A stretch of 15,221 nt of DNA, taken from Bacteroidia bacterium. GTDB lineage: Bacteria; Bacteroidota; Bacteroidia; Flavobacteriales; Flavobacteriaceae. The stretch lies in assembly GCA_018679315.1 (NCBI GenBank), contig JAHHLF010000199.1, positions 1 to 15,221 of the forward strand, written 5' to 3'. The notes under the pieces were generated by a model that worked only from the letters and a program-made list of their open reading frames with translations, made no database searches and was not told the origin of the DNA. Positions 1 to 7,747 of the stretch are shown in pieces (positions within the stretch are counted from its first letter, which is position 1; each line of letters begins with the position of its first letter). A program made the position numbers and the translations under genes.

Positions 1-1179
1 GATCTTTTGATCAACCTGACTCCGGATAAACAACATACGAATGTGATCAATGCTGTGATGCCCTTGATGAAGCAAGGATCTACTTTGTCTTATTCACACG
101 GCTTCAACATAGTAGAAGAAGGAATGCAGATCCGTGAGGACATCACGGTGATCATGGTAGCACCAAAAAGTCCGGGATCAGAGGTGCGGGAAGAATATAA
201 ACGTGGTTTTGGTGTACCGACCCTTATCGCTGTACATCCGGAGAACGATCCGGAAGGCAAGGGGCTTAGCCAGGCAAAGGCGTACGCGGCAGCTACCGGA
301 GGTCATAAGGCAGGTGTTCTGGAATCTTCTTTTGTAGCCGAAGTGAAGTCGGACCTCATGGGGGAACAGACCATTCTTTGCGGATTACTGCAAACCGGAT
401 CTATTTTGTGTTTTGATAAAATGCTTGAAAAAGGTATTGATCCCGGATATGCATCCAAGTTAATACAATACGGCTGGGAGACCGTCACTGAAGGACTCAA
501 GTATGGTGGTATAACTAATATGATGGACAGGCTTTCGAATCCGGCAAAGATCAAAGCTTTCGATATGGCGGAGGAGCTGAAAGATATTATGCGTCCGCTG
601 TTCCATACCCACATGGACAACATCATGAGCGGAAATTTTTCACAGACAATGATGGCCGATTGGGCAGAGGACGACAAAGATCTTCTGAACTGGCGTGCAG
701 CGACTGCTGAAACTGCATTCGAAAAGACACCGGCAGGAACTATGGATATTTCTGAGCAGGAATATTACGATCATGGCGTGCTTATGGTTGCCTTGATCAG
801 GGCAGGAGTAGAACTGGCCTATGAATCTATGGTCGCATCCGGGATCATAGGAGAATCTGCCTATTATGAATCCCTGCATGAAACGCCGCTGATCGCTAAT
901 ACTATCGCCCGTAAGAAACTATATGAGATGAATCGGGTTATTTCAGATACCGCAGAATACGGTTGCTATCTTTTTGATCATGCATGTAAGCCGTTGTTAG
1001 CAGATTTTATGAAAAATATTGACACGGATGTTATTGGAAAACAGTTTGGGGAAGGCAGAGATAATGGTGTAGACAACGCCAAGCTTATTGCCGTGAACCA
1101 GGCATTGAGGGAGCATCCGGTAGAAATTGTTGGAGCCAGATTGCGAGAATCCATGACAGCGATGAAACCCATTGTATAA
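1..1179 (+). CDS. ilvC: Ketol-acid reductoisomerase, class II, 5' end cut by window
   Basis: Converts acetolactate and acetohydroxybutyrate to the dihydroxy acids of valine/isoleucine (and thus leucine) synthesis, using NADPH and Mg2+. The frame is open from base 1, so the gene starts before the window; about 100 N-terminal residues (most of the NADPH-binding Rossmann fold) are missing compared with the roughly 490-residue E. coli enzyme. Visible marks are INLTPDK, the YSHGFN segment with the catalytic His (codon 97-99), FGVPTLIAVHPEND, the metal-binding SDLMGEQ (Asp at 352-354 and the Glu four residues later), and the second metal site YYESLHE. Length and the duplicated C-terminal helical domain mark the long class II form. 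The TTG at position 7 is an internal Leu codon, not a start. The stop lies 3 bases before the GapN-like gene, so the two are probably cotranscribed, likely with further ilv genes upstream of the window (inference). Confidence 0.97.
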   Translation, partial: DLLINLTPDKQHTNVINAVMPLMKQGSTLSYSHGFNIVEEGMQIREDITVIMVAPKSPGSEVREEYKRGFGVPTLIAVHPENDPEGKGLSQAKAYAAATGGHKAGVLESSFVAEVKSDLMGEQTILCGLLQTGSILCFDKMLEKGIDPGYASKLIQYGWETVTEGLKYGGITNMMDRLSNPAKIKAFDMAEELKDIMRPLFHTHMDNIMSGNFSQTMMADWAEDDKDLLNWRAATAETAFEKTPAGTMDISEQEYYDHGVLMVALIRAGVELAYESMVASGIIGESAYYESLHETPLIANTIARKKLYEMNRVISDTAEYGCYLFDHACKPLLADFMKNIDTDVIGKQFGEGRDNGVDNAKLIAVNQALREHPVEIVGARLRESMTAMKPIV

Positions 1180-1182
1180 CAA

Positions 1183-2784
1183 ATGGAAACCATGAATACA
1201 ATATTGGAACACATACCTGAAAAGTACCAGATAACAGATGTCTACAGGCATACTACCTACCTGGTAAATGGGGAATTGAAGACGTGGTCAGGTACTATGG
1301 CCGATGTGTATTCTACCATTTCATCTACTTCAGAATATTCACCTACCCTCCTGGGTAGTGTACCGGATATGGATGAGGCATCCGGAAAAGAAGCACTTAA
1401 AGCAGCTTGTGATGCCTATGACAGGGGACAAGGAGCCTGGCCTACCATGAAGGTGGAAGATCGTGTCGCCTGCATGGAGAAGTTTGTCAGTCTAATGGTT
1501 GAAAAGCGGGAGGAAGTTGTTAAGCTACTCATGTGGGAGATCGGTAAAAATCTACCGGATTCAGAAAAGGAATTTGACAGAACGGTCGAGTACATCCAAG
1601 ATACCATAGAAGAATATAAAGAGCTGGACAGGAATGCCGCTAAATTTCATAAGCATCAGGGTGTTTATGCGCATGTAAGAAGAGGCCCTTTAGGTGTGGT
1701 GTTGTGCCTGGGCCCTTATAACTACCCGCTAAACGAAACATTTGCCTTGCTCATACCGGCAATAATAATGGGGAATACCACCATATTTAAACCTGCCAAG
1801 CATGGGGTATTGCTAATTGCACCCCTTTTGGATGCATTTGCAAAAAGCTTTCCAAAAGGCGTAGTGAATATCGTATTTGGAAGAGGTCGCACACTAGCCG
1901 GCCCGATCATGAAAGAAGGCAGAGTGGATGTCCTTGCTTTAATTGGTAATAGCAAGTCGGCCAATGCCTTACAACAACAACACCCTAAAAGCAACCGACT
2001 GCGGTTGGTTTTGGGATTGGAAGCAAAGAACCCGGCAATCATTTTGCCTGACGCTGACCTTGATCTAAGTGTCAATGAATGTATTGCCGGGACGCTTTCC
2101 TTTAACGGACAACGATGTACAGCACTGAAAGTACTCTATGTACATGAAGAGATCAAAGAAGCCTTTTTACCGGCTTTCTGTAAGGCAGTTGACGGGCTGA
2201 CATTTGGAAATCCCTGGGATGAAGGCGCTAAACTCACCCCATTGCCGGAACCTGACAAATCGGATTATATTCAGGAATTGATTGATGACGCCCTTGAAAA
2301 AGGGGCAGAGATCATCAATGAGAAGGGTGGGGAACGCACTGAAAATTATATCTGGCCGGCAGTACTATATCCGGTAACTAAGGACATGCGGGTCTATCAG
2401 GAAGAACAATTTGGCCCTGTTATCCCTATTTTGTCCTTTACCGAAATTGAAGAACCCCTTGACGATATGGCCGAAAGCAATTATGGTCAGCAAGTAAGTC
2501 TCTTTGGAAAAGATGTATACACCCTGGCGCCTTTAATTGATACCTTGGCCAATCTAGTGTGCCGTGTAAACCTCAATAGCTACTGCCAGCGTGGTCCGGA
2601 TGTGTATCCATTTACCGGAAGAAAAGATTCTGCACAATCTACCCTAAGCGTTCATGACGCTTTGCGTTCATTCTCTATTCGCACATTTGTCGCGTTTAAA
2701 GACAATGAATTGAATAATGAGACCGTAAAAAAGCTATTGGAAACGAAGCTATCTAATTTTATAAGTACGGATTATATCCTCTGA
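1183..2784 (+). CDS. GapN-type NADP-dependent aldehyde dehydrogenase (probable non-phosphorylating glyceraldehyde-3-phosphate dehydrogenase)
   Basis: Aldehyde dehydrogenase superfamily, best matching the ALDH11/GapN branch, which oxidises glyceraldehyde 3-phosphate to 3-phosphoglycerate and makes NADPH without forming ATP. It has 533 residues, longer than the usual 475-500, with an N-terminal extension. Visible: the oxyanion Asn in PYNYPLNE (N180), FKPA (K203), catalytic C312 in FNGQRCTALK with R311 beside it, EEQFGPV near 407-413, and QRGPD (469-473), which in GapN supplies an Arg for the substrate phosphate. Odd point: the usual ELGGK segment reads LGLEAK, so the normal general-base position is Gly (278) and a Glu sits two residues later (280). 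The nucleotide-binding FTGS motif is also altered (LIGNSK, 253-258). The ATG is 3 bases after the ilvC stop; ATG 1192 is an alternative. The family is clear; substrate and cofactor are inferred. Confidence 0.85.
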   Translation: METMNTILEHIPEKYQITDVYRHTTYLVNGELKTWSGTMADVYSTISSTSEYSPTLLGSVPDMDEASGKEALKAACDAYDRGQGAWPTMKVEDRVACMEKFVSLMVEKREEVVKLLMWEIGKNLPDSEKEFDRTVEYIQDTIEEYKELDRNAAKFHKHQGVYAHVRRGPLGVVLCLGPYNYPLNETFALLIPAIIMGNTTIFKPAKHGVLLIAPLLDAFAKSFPKGVVNIVFGRGRTLAGPIMKEGRVDVLALIGNSKSANALQQQHPKSNRLRLVLGLEAKNPAIILPDADLDLSVNECIAGTLSFNGQRCTALKVLYVHEEIKEAFLPAFCKAVDGLTFGNPWDEGAKLTPLPEPDKSDYIQELIDDALEKGAEIINEKGGERTENYIWPAVLYPVTKDMRVYQEEQFGPVIPILSFTEIEEPLDDMAESNYGQQVSLFGKDVYTLAPLIDTLANLVCRVNLNSYCQRGPDVYPFTGRKDSAQSTLSVHDALRSFSIRTFVAFKDNELNNETVKKLLETKLSNFISTDYIL

Positions 2785-2800
2785 ATCAGATCAGGTTCAG
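2781..2800. terminator. Small hairpin across the convergent stop codons (weak terminator candidate)
   Basis: CTGAATC (2781-2787) can pair with GGTTCAG (2794-2800) around a 6-base loop, with one G-U pair. It covers the stop codons of both the GapN-like gene and leuA. The stem is short and no T-run follows on either strand, so it may be chance. It is listed because nothing else here could end either transcript. Confidence 0.2.
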
Positions 2801-4303
2801 CATCTTCTCAGTAGCTTTGATCGCACTTACAGTTTGATCTGAGTCCAATCCCCTGGTTACAAAATCGCCTTTGCCATTTTGCCAGGTGATTATGGTCTCA
2901 CACAGGGCATCGGAGTTACTGCCGGGAGGGATACGAACAGCATAGTCTATCAAAAGCGGTAATTTCTTATTCTTCCGATCATAGACCTTTTGAAGTGCAT
3001 TCATAAACGCATCAAACTGACCATCGCCCTGGGCGTTCTCTTCGATCTGTTCTCCATCCATTTCCACAGAAATCGTCGTTGAGGGCTTTAAGCCTTTGGA
3101 ATGGGTGAGTACATAAGAATTAACCTTCACCTTCTCCTGCAGCCCCTCACTGTCCAGGACATCAGAGATGATATAAGGCAGGTCTTCTTTAGTGACGTGT
3201 TCTTTCTTGTCCCCTAATTCAATAATTCTTTCGGTAACCTTTTTCAGCTCTTCGTCATTCAGCGTAAGCCCCAGTTCTTCTACGTTTTTCTGGATATTAG
3301 CCTTACCGGAGGTTTTCCCCAGCGCGTATTTTCGCTTTCTGCCAAAACGTTCCGGGAGAAGGTCATTGAAATAGAGGTTCTTTTTATTATCTCCATCTGC
3401 ATGTATGCCTGCTGTTTGTGTAAAGACATTATCCCCAACGATCGGGGTGTTTGCCGGGATCCGGAATCCTGTGAAAGCAGAGACCAGTTTGCTGATCTTA
3501 AATAGGGCGGTTTCATCAATGGCGATCTCTACATCTGGCAGAAAATCGTAAATAACAGCCACTGCACTAGCCAGTGGGGCATTACCTGCCCGCTCTCCCA
3601 TGCCGTTTACTGTAAGATGAAGCCCGTGGCATCCGCCTTTCAAAGCTTCCATGACATTTGCTACACTCAGATCGTAATCATTATGTCCGTGAAAATCAAA
3701 ATGAATCCCCGGATAGCGATCTACGATCTTTTTTACATACTTTCCTGCTTCGGAGGGGGTAAGTACACCCAGGGTATCAGGTAACATGATCCGTTTTACC
3801 GGGAGTTTGGTGAGCATGTCCAGATATTCGAAAACATATTCCGGTGAATTACGCATCCCATTGCTCCAATCCTCGAGGTAGACATTAGTGTCGATCCCCA
3901 TGGCCATTGCTTGCTCTACATTGTTGGTAATGTCTTCAAAATGTGCTGCAGGCGATTTCCTAAGTTGATGGGTCAGATGATTCAAGGATCCTTTGGTCAA
4001 CAAGTTTTGCACTTTTGCACCCGACTCCTTCATCCATTTTAAAGAGAGCCCGCCATCAACAAATGTCAGCACTTCTACGGATTTCGTTTTATCATGTTCC
4101 TTTGCCCAGGACATGATCTGTTTGACTGATTCCAGCTCCCCGGCTGACACACGCGCAGAGGCTACTTCGATCCTGTCGACCTTTAACTCTTCCAGAAGAA
4201 GCGTAGCCAAAGCGAGCTTTTCAGATGCAGTAAAAGAAACGCCTGAGGTTTGTTCGCCATCCCTCAGGGTGGTATCCATTATCTCTATAAACCGTTTCTT
4301 CAT
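2786..4303 (-). CDS. leuA: 2-isopropylmalate synthase family enzyme with LeuA regulatory domain
   Basis: Condenses acetyl-CoA with 2-oxoisovalerate, the committed step to leucine. The N-terminal TIM barrel (about residues 1-270) carries DTTLRDGEQ (10-18, metal-ligand Asp 15), the HGHND metal site (205-209) and NGMGERAGN (233-241). GIHADGDNK (299-307) and ALGKTSGKANI (327-337) follow, and residues from about 390 form the LeuA allosteric domain where leucine usually binds. At 505 residues it is like the Bacteroides form and shorter at the N-terminus than some LeuA proteins. A citramalate synthase role cannot be excluded from sequence, but its place directly after leuC and leuD favours leucine synthesis. 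The start is the ATG 14 bases after the leuD stop; a short AGGA lies just before it. It is the last gene of the operon: its stop is one base from the stop of the convergent GapN-like gene, and leuB does not follow. Confidence 0.92.
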   Translation of the reverse strand: MKKRFIEIMDTTLRDGEQTSGVSFTASEKLALATLLLEELKVDRIEVASARVSAGELESVKQIMSWAKEHDKTKSVEVLTFVDGGLSLKWMKESGAKVQNLLTKGSLNHLTHQLRKSPAAHFEDITNNVEQAMAMGIDTNVYLEDWSNGMRNSPEYVFEYLDMLTKLPVKRIMLPDTLGVLTPSEAGKYVKKIVDRYPGIHFDFHGHNDYDLSVANVMEALKGGCHGLHLTVNGMGERAGNAPLASAVAVIYDFLPDVEIAIDETALFKISKLVSAFTGFRIPANTPIVGDNVFTQTAGIHADGDNKKNLYFNDLLPERFGRKRKYALGKTSGKANIQKNVEELGLTLNDEELKKVTERIIELGDKKEHVTKEDLPYIISDVLDSEGLQEKVKVNSYVLTHSKGLKPSTTISVEMDGEQIEENAQGDGQFDAFMNALQKVYDRKNKKLPLLIDYAVRIPPGSNSDALCETIITWQNGKGDFVTRGLDSDQTVSAIKATEKMLNLI

Positions 4304-4317
4304 GGGTCCTGTGGGTA

Positions 4318-4914
4318 TTACAAAGGGGTTTTATCGGCAAAGTCATTGATCTCCTCATTCATATTGAGCAAGTAATCAATGTCATCAAAACCATTTGTTA
4401 AATTTTCTTTCTTATACGCAGAGATATCAAAGGATTCTTCGTCTTCCGAACCGCTTAGCGAAATCTTCTGATTGGTTAGGTCGACACAAATTTCGGCCTT
4501 GGGATCAGCTTCTATGGCCTTAAATAGCACATCCAGGAATTCAGGACTTACCTGAACCGGCAAGACGCCAATATTGAGGCAATTGTTTCTAAAAATATCA
4601 GCAAAGAAACTCGAAACTACACATCGAAATCCGTAGTCATAGATCGCCCATGCTGCGTGTTCCCTTGAAGAACCGGAGCCAAAGTTTTTACCAGCCACGA
4701 GGATCTTTCCGGAATAGGTTGGATTATTCAACACAAAATTCTCTTTTGGGCTATCATCTTGATTATATCTCCAGTCTCTGAATAAATTATCTCCAAATCC
4801 CTTTCGTTCGGTCGCTTTTAGAAATCGCGCAGGGATGATCTGATCTGTATCCACATTTTCAAGGGGTAGTGGAACAGCAGTACTAGTCAGGTTATTGAAT
4901 TTGTCGTATGCCAT
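4318..4914 (-). CDS. leuD: 3-isopropylmalate dehydratase small subunit
   Basis: Small (swivel-domain) subunit of isopropylmalate isomerase, which pairs with LeuC to interconvert 2- and 3-isopropylmalate. It has 198 residues, the normal size. Visible family marks are VDTDQIIPARFLK near residues 21-33, the GKNFGSGSSREHAAWA segment at about 75-90 with the substrate-recognition loop, and FADIFRNNCLNIGVLP, typical of bacterial LeuD. The acidic C-terminal tail (about 155-198) is less conserved. The start ATG is 6 bases after the leuC stop, with the purine-rich GAGAAA between them, so translation is probably coupled to leuC, which fits the 1:1 complex. leuA follows after 14 bases. Confidence 0.96.
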   Translation of the reverse strand: MAYDKFNNLTSTAVPLPLENVDTDQIIPARFLKATERKGFGDNLFRDWRYNQDDSPKENFVLNNPTYSGKILVAGKNFGSGSSREHAAWAIYDYGFRCVVSSFFADIFRNNCLNIGVLPVQVSPEFLDVLFKAIEADPKAEICVDLTNQKISLSGSEDEESFDISAYKKENLTNGFDDIDYLLNMNEEINDFADKTPL

Positions 4915-4920
4915 TTTCTC

Positions 4921-6336
4921 TTATGCGTATTCAGTTTCTAATAAGGTTCTAGGATCCGTAACCTTTCCTGTGACTGCAGCAGCAGCTGCAACTAAAGGAC
5001 TTGCCAGCAAGGTTCGTGCCCCGGGTCCTTGTCGCCCTTCAAAATTTCTATTCGATGTACTTACAGCGTATTTTCCGCTTGGGATCTTATCGTCATTCAT
5101 CGCCAGGCAGGCAGAACATCCGGGTTCCCGCAAATTGAATCCCGCTTCAGTTAGTATCTCAAGTATCCCTTCTTCTTTGATCGCCCGTTCAACTTTATGC
5201 GATCCGGGTACTAACCAGGCTGTCACATGATCTGCTTTCTTCTTGCCTTTGACTAGACTGGCAAATGCTCTGAAATCCTCAATTCGCCCATTCGTGCAGC
5301 TACCGAGAAAAACGTAATCTATCTGCTTGCCGATCATGGAGTCTCCTTCTCCAAAGGCCATATACTCGAGTGACTTTTTATAGGTAGAAGGACTCCCTTT
5401 TGCTTCCTTGGCTAGAGGGATTCCTCCTTGAATTCCAACACCCATTCCCGGATTGGTACCAAAAGTTATCATGGGTTCTATAGCGCTGCCATCATATTCA
5501 ACCTCTTTATCAAATACAGCATTTTCATCAGAATAAAGTGATGTCCAATAGGGGAGCGCTTTTTCCCAGGCATCGCCACGTGGTGTAAAGGTGCGACCCT
5601 GTATGTATTCAAATGTCTTTTCATCCGGGGCGATCATTCCGCCTCTTGCGCCCATTTCTATACTTAAATTACATACGGTCATCCGGCCTTCCATGGTCAT
5701 ATCCCGAAATACTTCCCCGGCATATTCAACGAAATAGCCCGTAGCACCTGAGGTACTGAGTTGGGAGATTATATAAAGTGCCACATCTTTAGGGGTCACA
5801 CCGGTATTTAACTTCCCGTCTATCGTGATCCTCATTTTCCTGGGCTTGGGCTGCATGATACATTGACTGGCCAGTACCATCTCTACTTCAGATGTACCAA
5901 TTCCAAAGGCTACTGCCCCAAAAGCCCCGTGAGTAGAGGTATGCGAATCGCCACATACGATGGTTGCCCCTGGCAGTGTTATCCCATTTTCCGGGCCAAT
6001 GACATGTACAATGCCATTGTTTTCATGCCCTAATCCCCAATAGGGAATTCCGTGTTCTTTTGCATTTTCTTCCAAGGCTTTAAGCTGGTTGGCAGATAAA
6101 GGATCCTGAACAGGTAAATGTTGATTTATAGTTGGTGTATTATGATCTGCCGTAGCAAAAGTCCGATTAGGATATTTCACTTTTATACCCCGGGACTTCA
6201 AACCCCTGAAGGCAACCGGACTTGTCACTTCGTGAACAAGATGCCGATCAATAAATAAAACATCCGGACCATTTTCTATGGACCGGACAACATGTGAATC
6301 CCAAACCTTATCAAAGAGTGTTCTCGAAGCGCTCAT
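4921..6336 (-). CDS. leuC: 3-isopropylmalate dehydratase large subunit
   Basis: Aconitase-family large subunit of isopropylmalate isomerase; it carries the 4Fe-4S cluster and forms the active enzyme with LeuD in the cytoplasm. It has 471 residues, as expected. The three cluster cysteines are visible: C347 in FLGSCTNGR, and C407 and C410 in EPGCSAC. Other marks are FATADHNTPT (about 60-69), VCGDSHTSTHGAFGA (127-141) and SNRNFEGRQGPGAR near 428-441, which binds substrate in the family. It is the first gene of leuC-leuD-leuA. Upstream is a 244-base divergent region with a candidate promoter and an inverted repeat but no Shine-Dalgarno sequence. I saw no leucine-rich leader peptide, so classical attenuation by a leader ORF is not supported. 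Confidence 0.97.
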   Translation of the reverse strand: MSASRTLFDKVWDSHVVRSIENGPDVLFIDRHLVHEVTSPVAFRGLKSRGIKVKYPNRTFATADHNTPTINQHLPVQDPLSANQLKALEENAKEHGIPYWGLGHENNGIVHVIGPENGITLPGATIVCGDSHTSTHGAFGAVAFGIGTSEVEMVLASQCIMQPKPRKMRITIDGKLNTGVTPKDVALYIISQLSTSGATGYFVEYAGEVFRDMTMEGRMTVCNLSIEMGARGGMIAPDEKTFEYIQGRTFTPRGDAWEKALPYWTSLYSDENAVFDKEVEYDGSAIEPMITFGTNPGMGVGIQGGIPLAKEAKGSPSTYKKSLEYMAFGEGDSMIGKQIDYVFLGSCTNGRIEDFRAFASLVKGKKKADHVTAWLVPGSHKVERAIKEEGILEILTEAGFNLREPGCSACLAMNDDKIPSGKYAVSTSNRNFEGRQGPGARTLLASPLVAAAAAVTGKVTDPRTLLETEYA

Positions 6337-6428
6337 AAAATCAAATTTGACTGTTGCTAAACTACTGTTTCGTTAAAAATCTACAGAATAGTTGTGCTGG
6401 AAATTACGATGTCCAACGCGCTGATTTT

Positions 6429-6449
6429 TCTATAAGTATTCTTTATAGA
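6429..6449. repeat. Inverted repeat over the candidate leuC promoter (possible operator)
   Basis: Arms TCTATAA (6429-6435) and TTATAGA (6443-6449) are perfect 7-base complements around a 7-base spacer. The left arm overlaps the proposed -7 element of leuC. The size and symmetry suit a dimeric regulator, but the arms are AT-rich and only one copy was seen. The rest of the 6337-6580 gap holds no gene. For the plus-strand gene, TATCTTTA at 6539-6546 resembles a -7 box but lacks a TTG at the right distance. Confidence 0.3.
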
Positions 6450-6462
6450 TATTCCGTGTCAA
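6431..6462 (-). promoter_or_regulatory. Candidate leuC promoter
   Basis: On the minus strand, TTGACA (plus 6457-6462) is followed, counting 21 bases after its TTG, by TACTTATA (plus 6431-6438). This is a partial match to the Bacteroidota pattern TTG / TAnnTTTG and lies about 90 bases before the leuC ATG. The spacing equals that of the stronger promoter at 9872-9903. The AT-rich setting makes chance matches easy. Confidence 0.35.
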
Positions 6463-6580
6463 CAATCAATAATTCCTATTTAACAGCAAGGCGACTTAGT
6501 TTAACATATTAGTAACGAATAAAGGCGAAAGGGAATCCTATCTTTAAAGGAGAAGAATTCTAACTTAAACAACCTAATTC

Positions 6581-7690
6581 ATGAAACAGTTCTATACATT
6601 TTTAACAGCTAGCATGATCTGCCTTATGCTAAGTATACCTGTTCAGGCCGAAGCACAATTAGATCTACCGCGCGGCAGTCAGAAAGCCAAAGTTTCTCAG
6701 CATGTTGGCATTTCAGAAATTACGATCGTTTATTCCCGACCAAGTGTTAACAACAGGGAAATTTGGGGAAAATTGGTTCCTTATGGAATGAACAACCTGG
6801 GATTTGGAACAGCAAAGGAATCTCCCTGGCGTGCCGGAGCCAATGAAAATACGACCATCAAATTTTCAGATGATGTAACCGTAGAGGGTAAACCTCTCAA
6901 AGAAGGGAAGTACGGTTTGCATATGATCATTAATCCTGATAATACGGCAACCGTAATATTTTCTAATAAGCATCAAGCCTGGGGTAGTTACTTTTATGAC
7001 CCCGCTGATGATGCACTTCGGGTTGATGTGCCCATGAAAGATGCACCTCACACAGAACAACTCACTTATTTATTCACTGATGTAGACGGTACCTCAGCAG
7101 TAGCTTCATTGAATTGGGAAAAGAAACAGATCCCATTTAAAATTGGAGTAGATGTTCCAAAAGTTGTATTAGCTGATATCCGAAATAAATTGGAAAATGC
7201 CCCGGGTTTTCAACGGCAGACATGGGAACAAGCAGCAGCGTATTCCCTGAATAATGGAGGCGATCTGGAAGAAGCATTGGGATGGATCAATGGCACTATT
7301 GAAGGAATGTTCTTTAGCGAAAAAACCTTTGGCAACCTCAGTACAAAAGCACAGATCCTTAACAAGCTGAATCGCACAGCAGAAGCAGATGCTGTAATGG
7401 ATGAAGCATTGGGCATGGCATCTGTTCTTGAAATGCATGGATACGGTCGGCAATTGATCGGTCTGGGCAAAAAAGAGAAAGCCATGGAAGTCTTCAAGAT
7501 GAATGCGAAGAAAAACAAGGGAGAATGGCCTGTTGATTATGGTATGGCCAGGGCGTATAGTGCTATGGGGAATTATACTGCAGCGTTAAAGCACTTGAAA
7601 ATCGCTGCTGGGAGAGCTCCAGATGCGCTGAACCAAAATGCAATTGCTACCAATATGGCTAAGTTGGAAAATGGCGAAGACATAAATTAG
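6581..7690 (+). CDS. Exported DUF2911 protein with C-terminal TPR-like helices
   Basis: A protein with a Sec signal peptide (residues 1-26, hydrophobic core about 8-20, probable cleavage near AEAQ), so it acts in the periplasm or at the outer face. Residues about 28-180 fit DUF2911, a Bacteroidota-rich family of unknown function: RGSQKAKVSQ, VYSRPSVNNREIWG (50-63), and PWRAGANENTTIKF (82-95), followed by a beta-rich part with EGKYGLHMI and AWGSYFYDP. Residues about 210-365 are helical with TPR-like repeats, clearest at 315-345 (GMARAYSAMGNYTAALKHL). There is no catalytic motif I can name. It is a lone gene, divergent from leuC and convergent with recG. The ATG is chosen because the signal peptide begins there; the AAAGGAG at 6546-6552 is about 28 bases upstream, too far to be its ribosome site. 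Confidence 0.85.
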   Translation: MKQFYTFLTASMICLMLSIPVQAEAQLDLPRGSQKAKVSQHVGISEITIVYSRPSVNNREIWGKLVPYGMNNLGFGTAKESPWRAGANENTTIKFSDDVTVEGKPLKEGKYGLHMIINPDNTATVIFSNKHQAWGSYFYDPADDALRVDVPMKDAPHTEQLTYLFTDVDGTSAVASLNWEKKQIPFKIGVDVPKVVLADIRNKLENAPGFQRQTWEQAAAYSLNNGGDLEEALGWINGTIEGMFFSEKTFGNLSTKAQILNKLNRTAEADAVMDEALGMASVLEMHGYGRQLIGLGKKEKAMEVFKMNAKKNKGEWPVDYGMARAYSAMGNYTAALKHLKIAAGRAPDALNQNAIATNMAKLENGEDIN

Positions 7691-7715
7691 CCTAAATATA
7701 TATGGATAAGCTTGT

Positions 7716-7747
7716 AGCTAGGGTGTAGTATGTACTACGCCCTAGCT
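7716..7747. terminator. Strong hairpin between DUF2911 gene and recG, probable shared terminator
   Basis: Two 15-base arms (7716-7730 and 7733-7747) pair with a 2-base centre; in practice the innermost pair opens to give a larger loop. The only imperfect pair is a G-U wobble in plus-strand RNA but a C-A mismatch in minus-strand RNA, so the hairpin should work better for the DUF2911 transcript. Only a loose TTATATAG follows, not a clean U-run. The right arm covers the recG stop codon (7742-7744) and the Ser codon before it. Confidence 0.6.

Noticed and set aside
7..9. TTG as the start of ilvC
   Set aside because: The frame is open to base 1 and the preceding residues continue the IlvC family sequence; the gene is simply cut by the window.
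4895..5230. Plus-strand frame of 111 codons opposite leuC
   Set aside because: Antisense shadow of a strongly conserved gene, with low-complexity alanine-rich translation and no ribosome site.
6337..6430. Leucine-rich leader peptide or attenuator before leuC
   Set aside because: No short ORF with leucine codons and no terminator-like hairpin was seen on the minus strand in this stretch.
6539..6546. TATCTTTA as the -7 box of the DUF2911 gene
   Set aside because: No TTG at 17-23 bases upstream.
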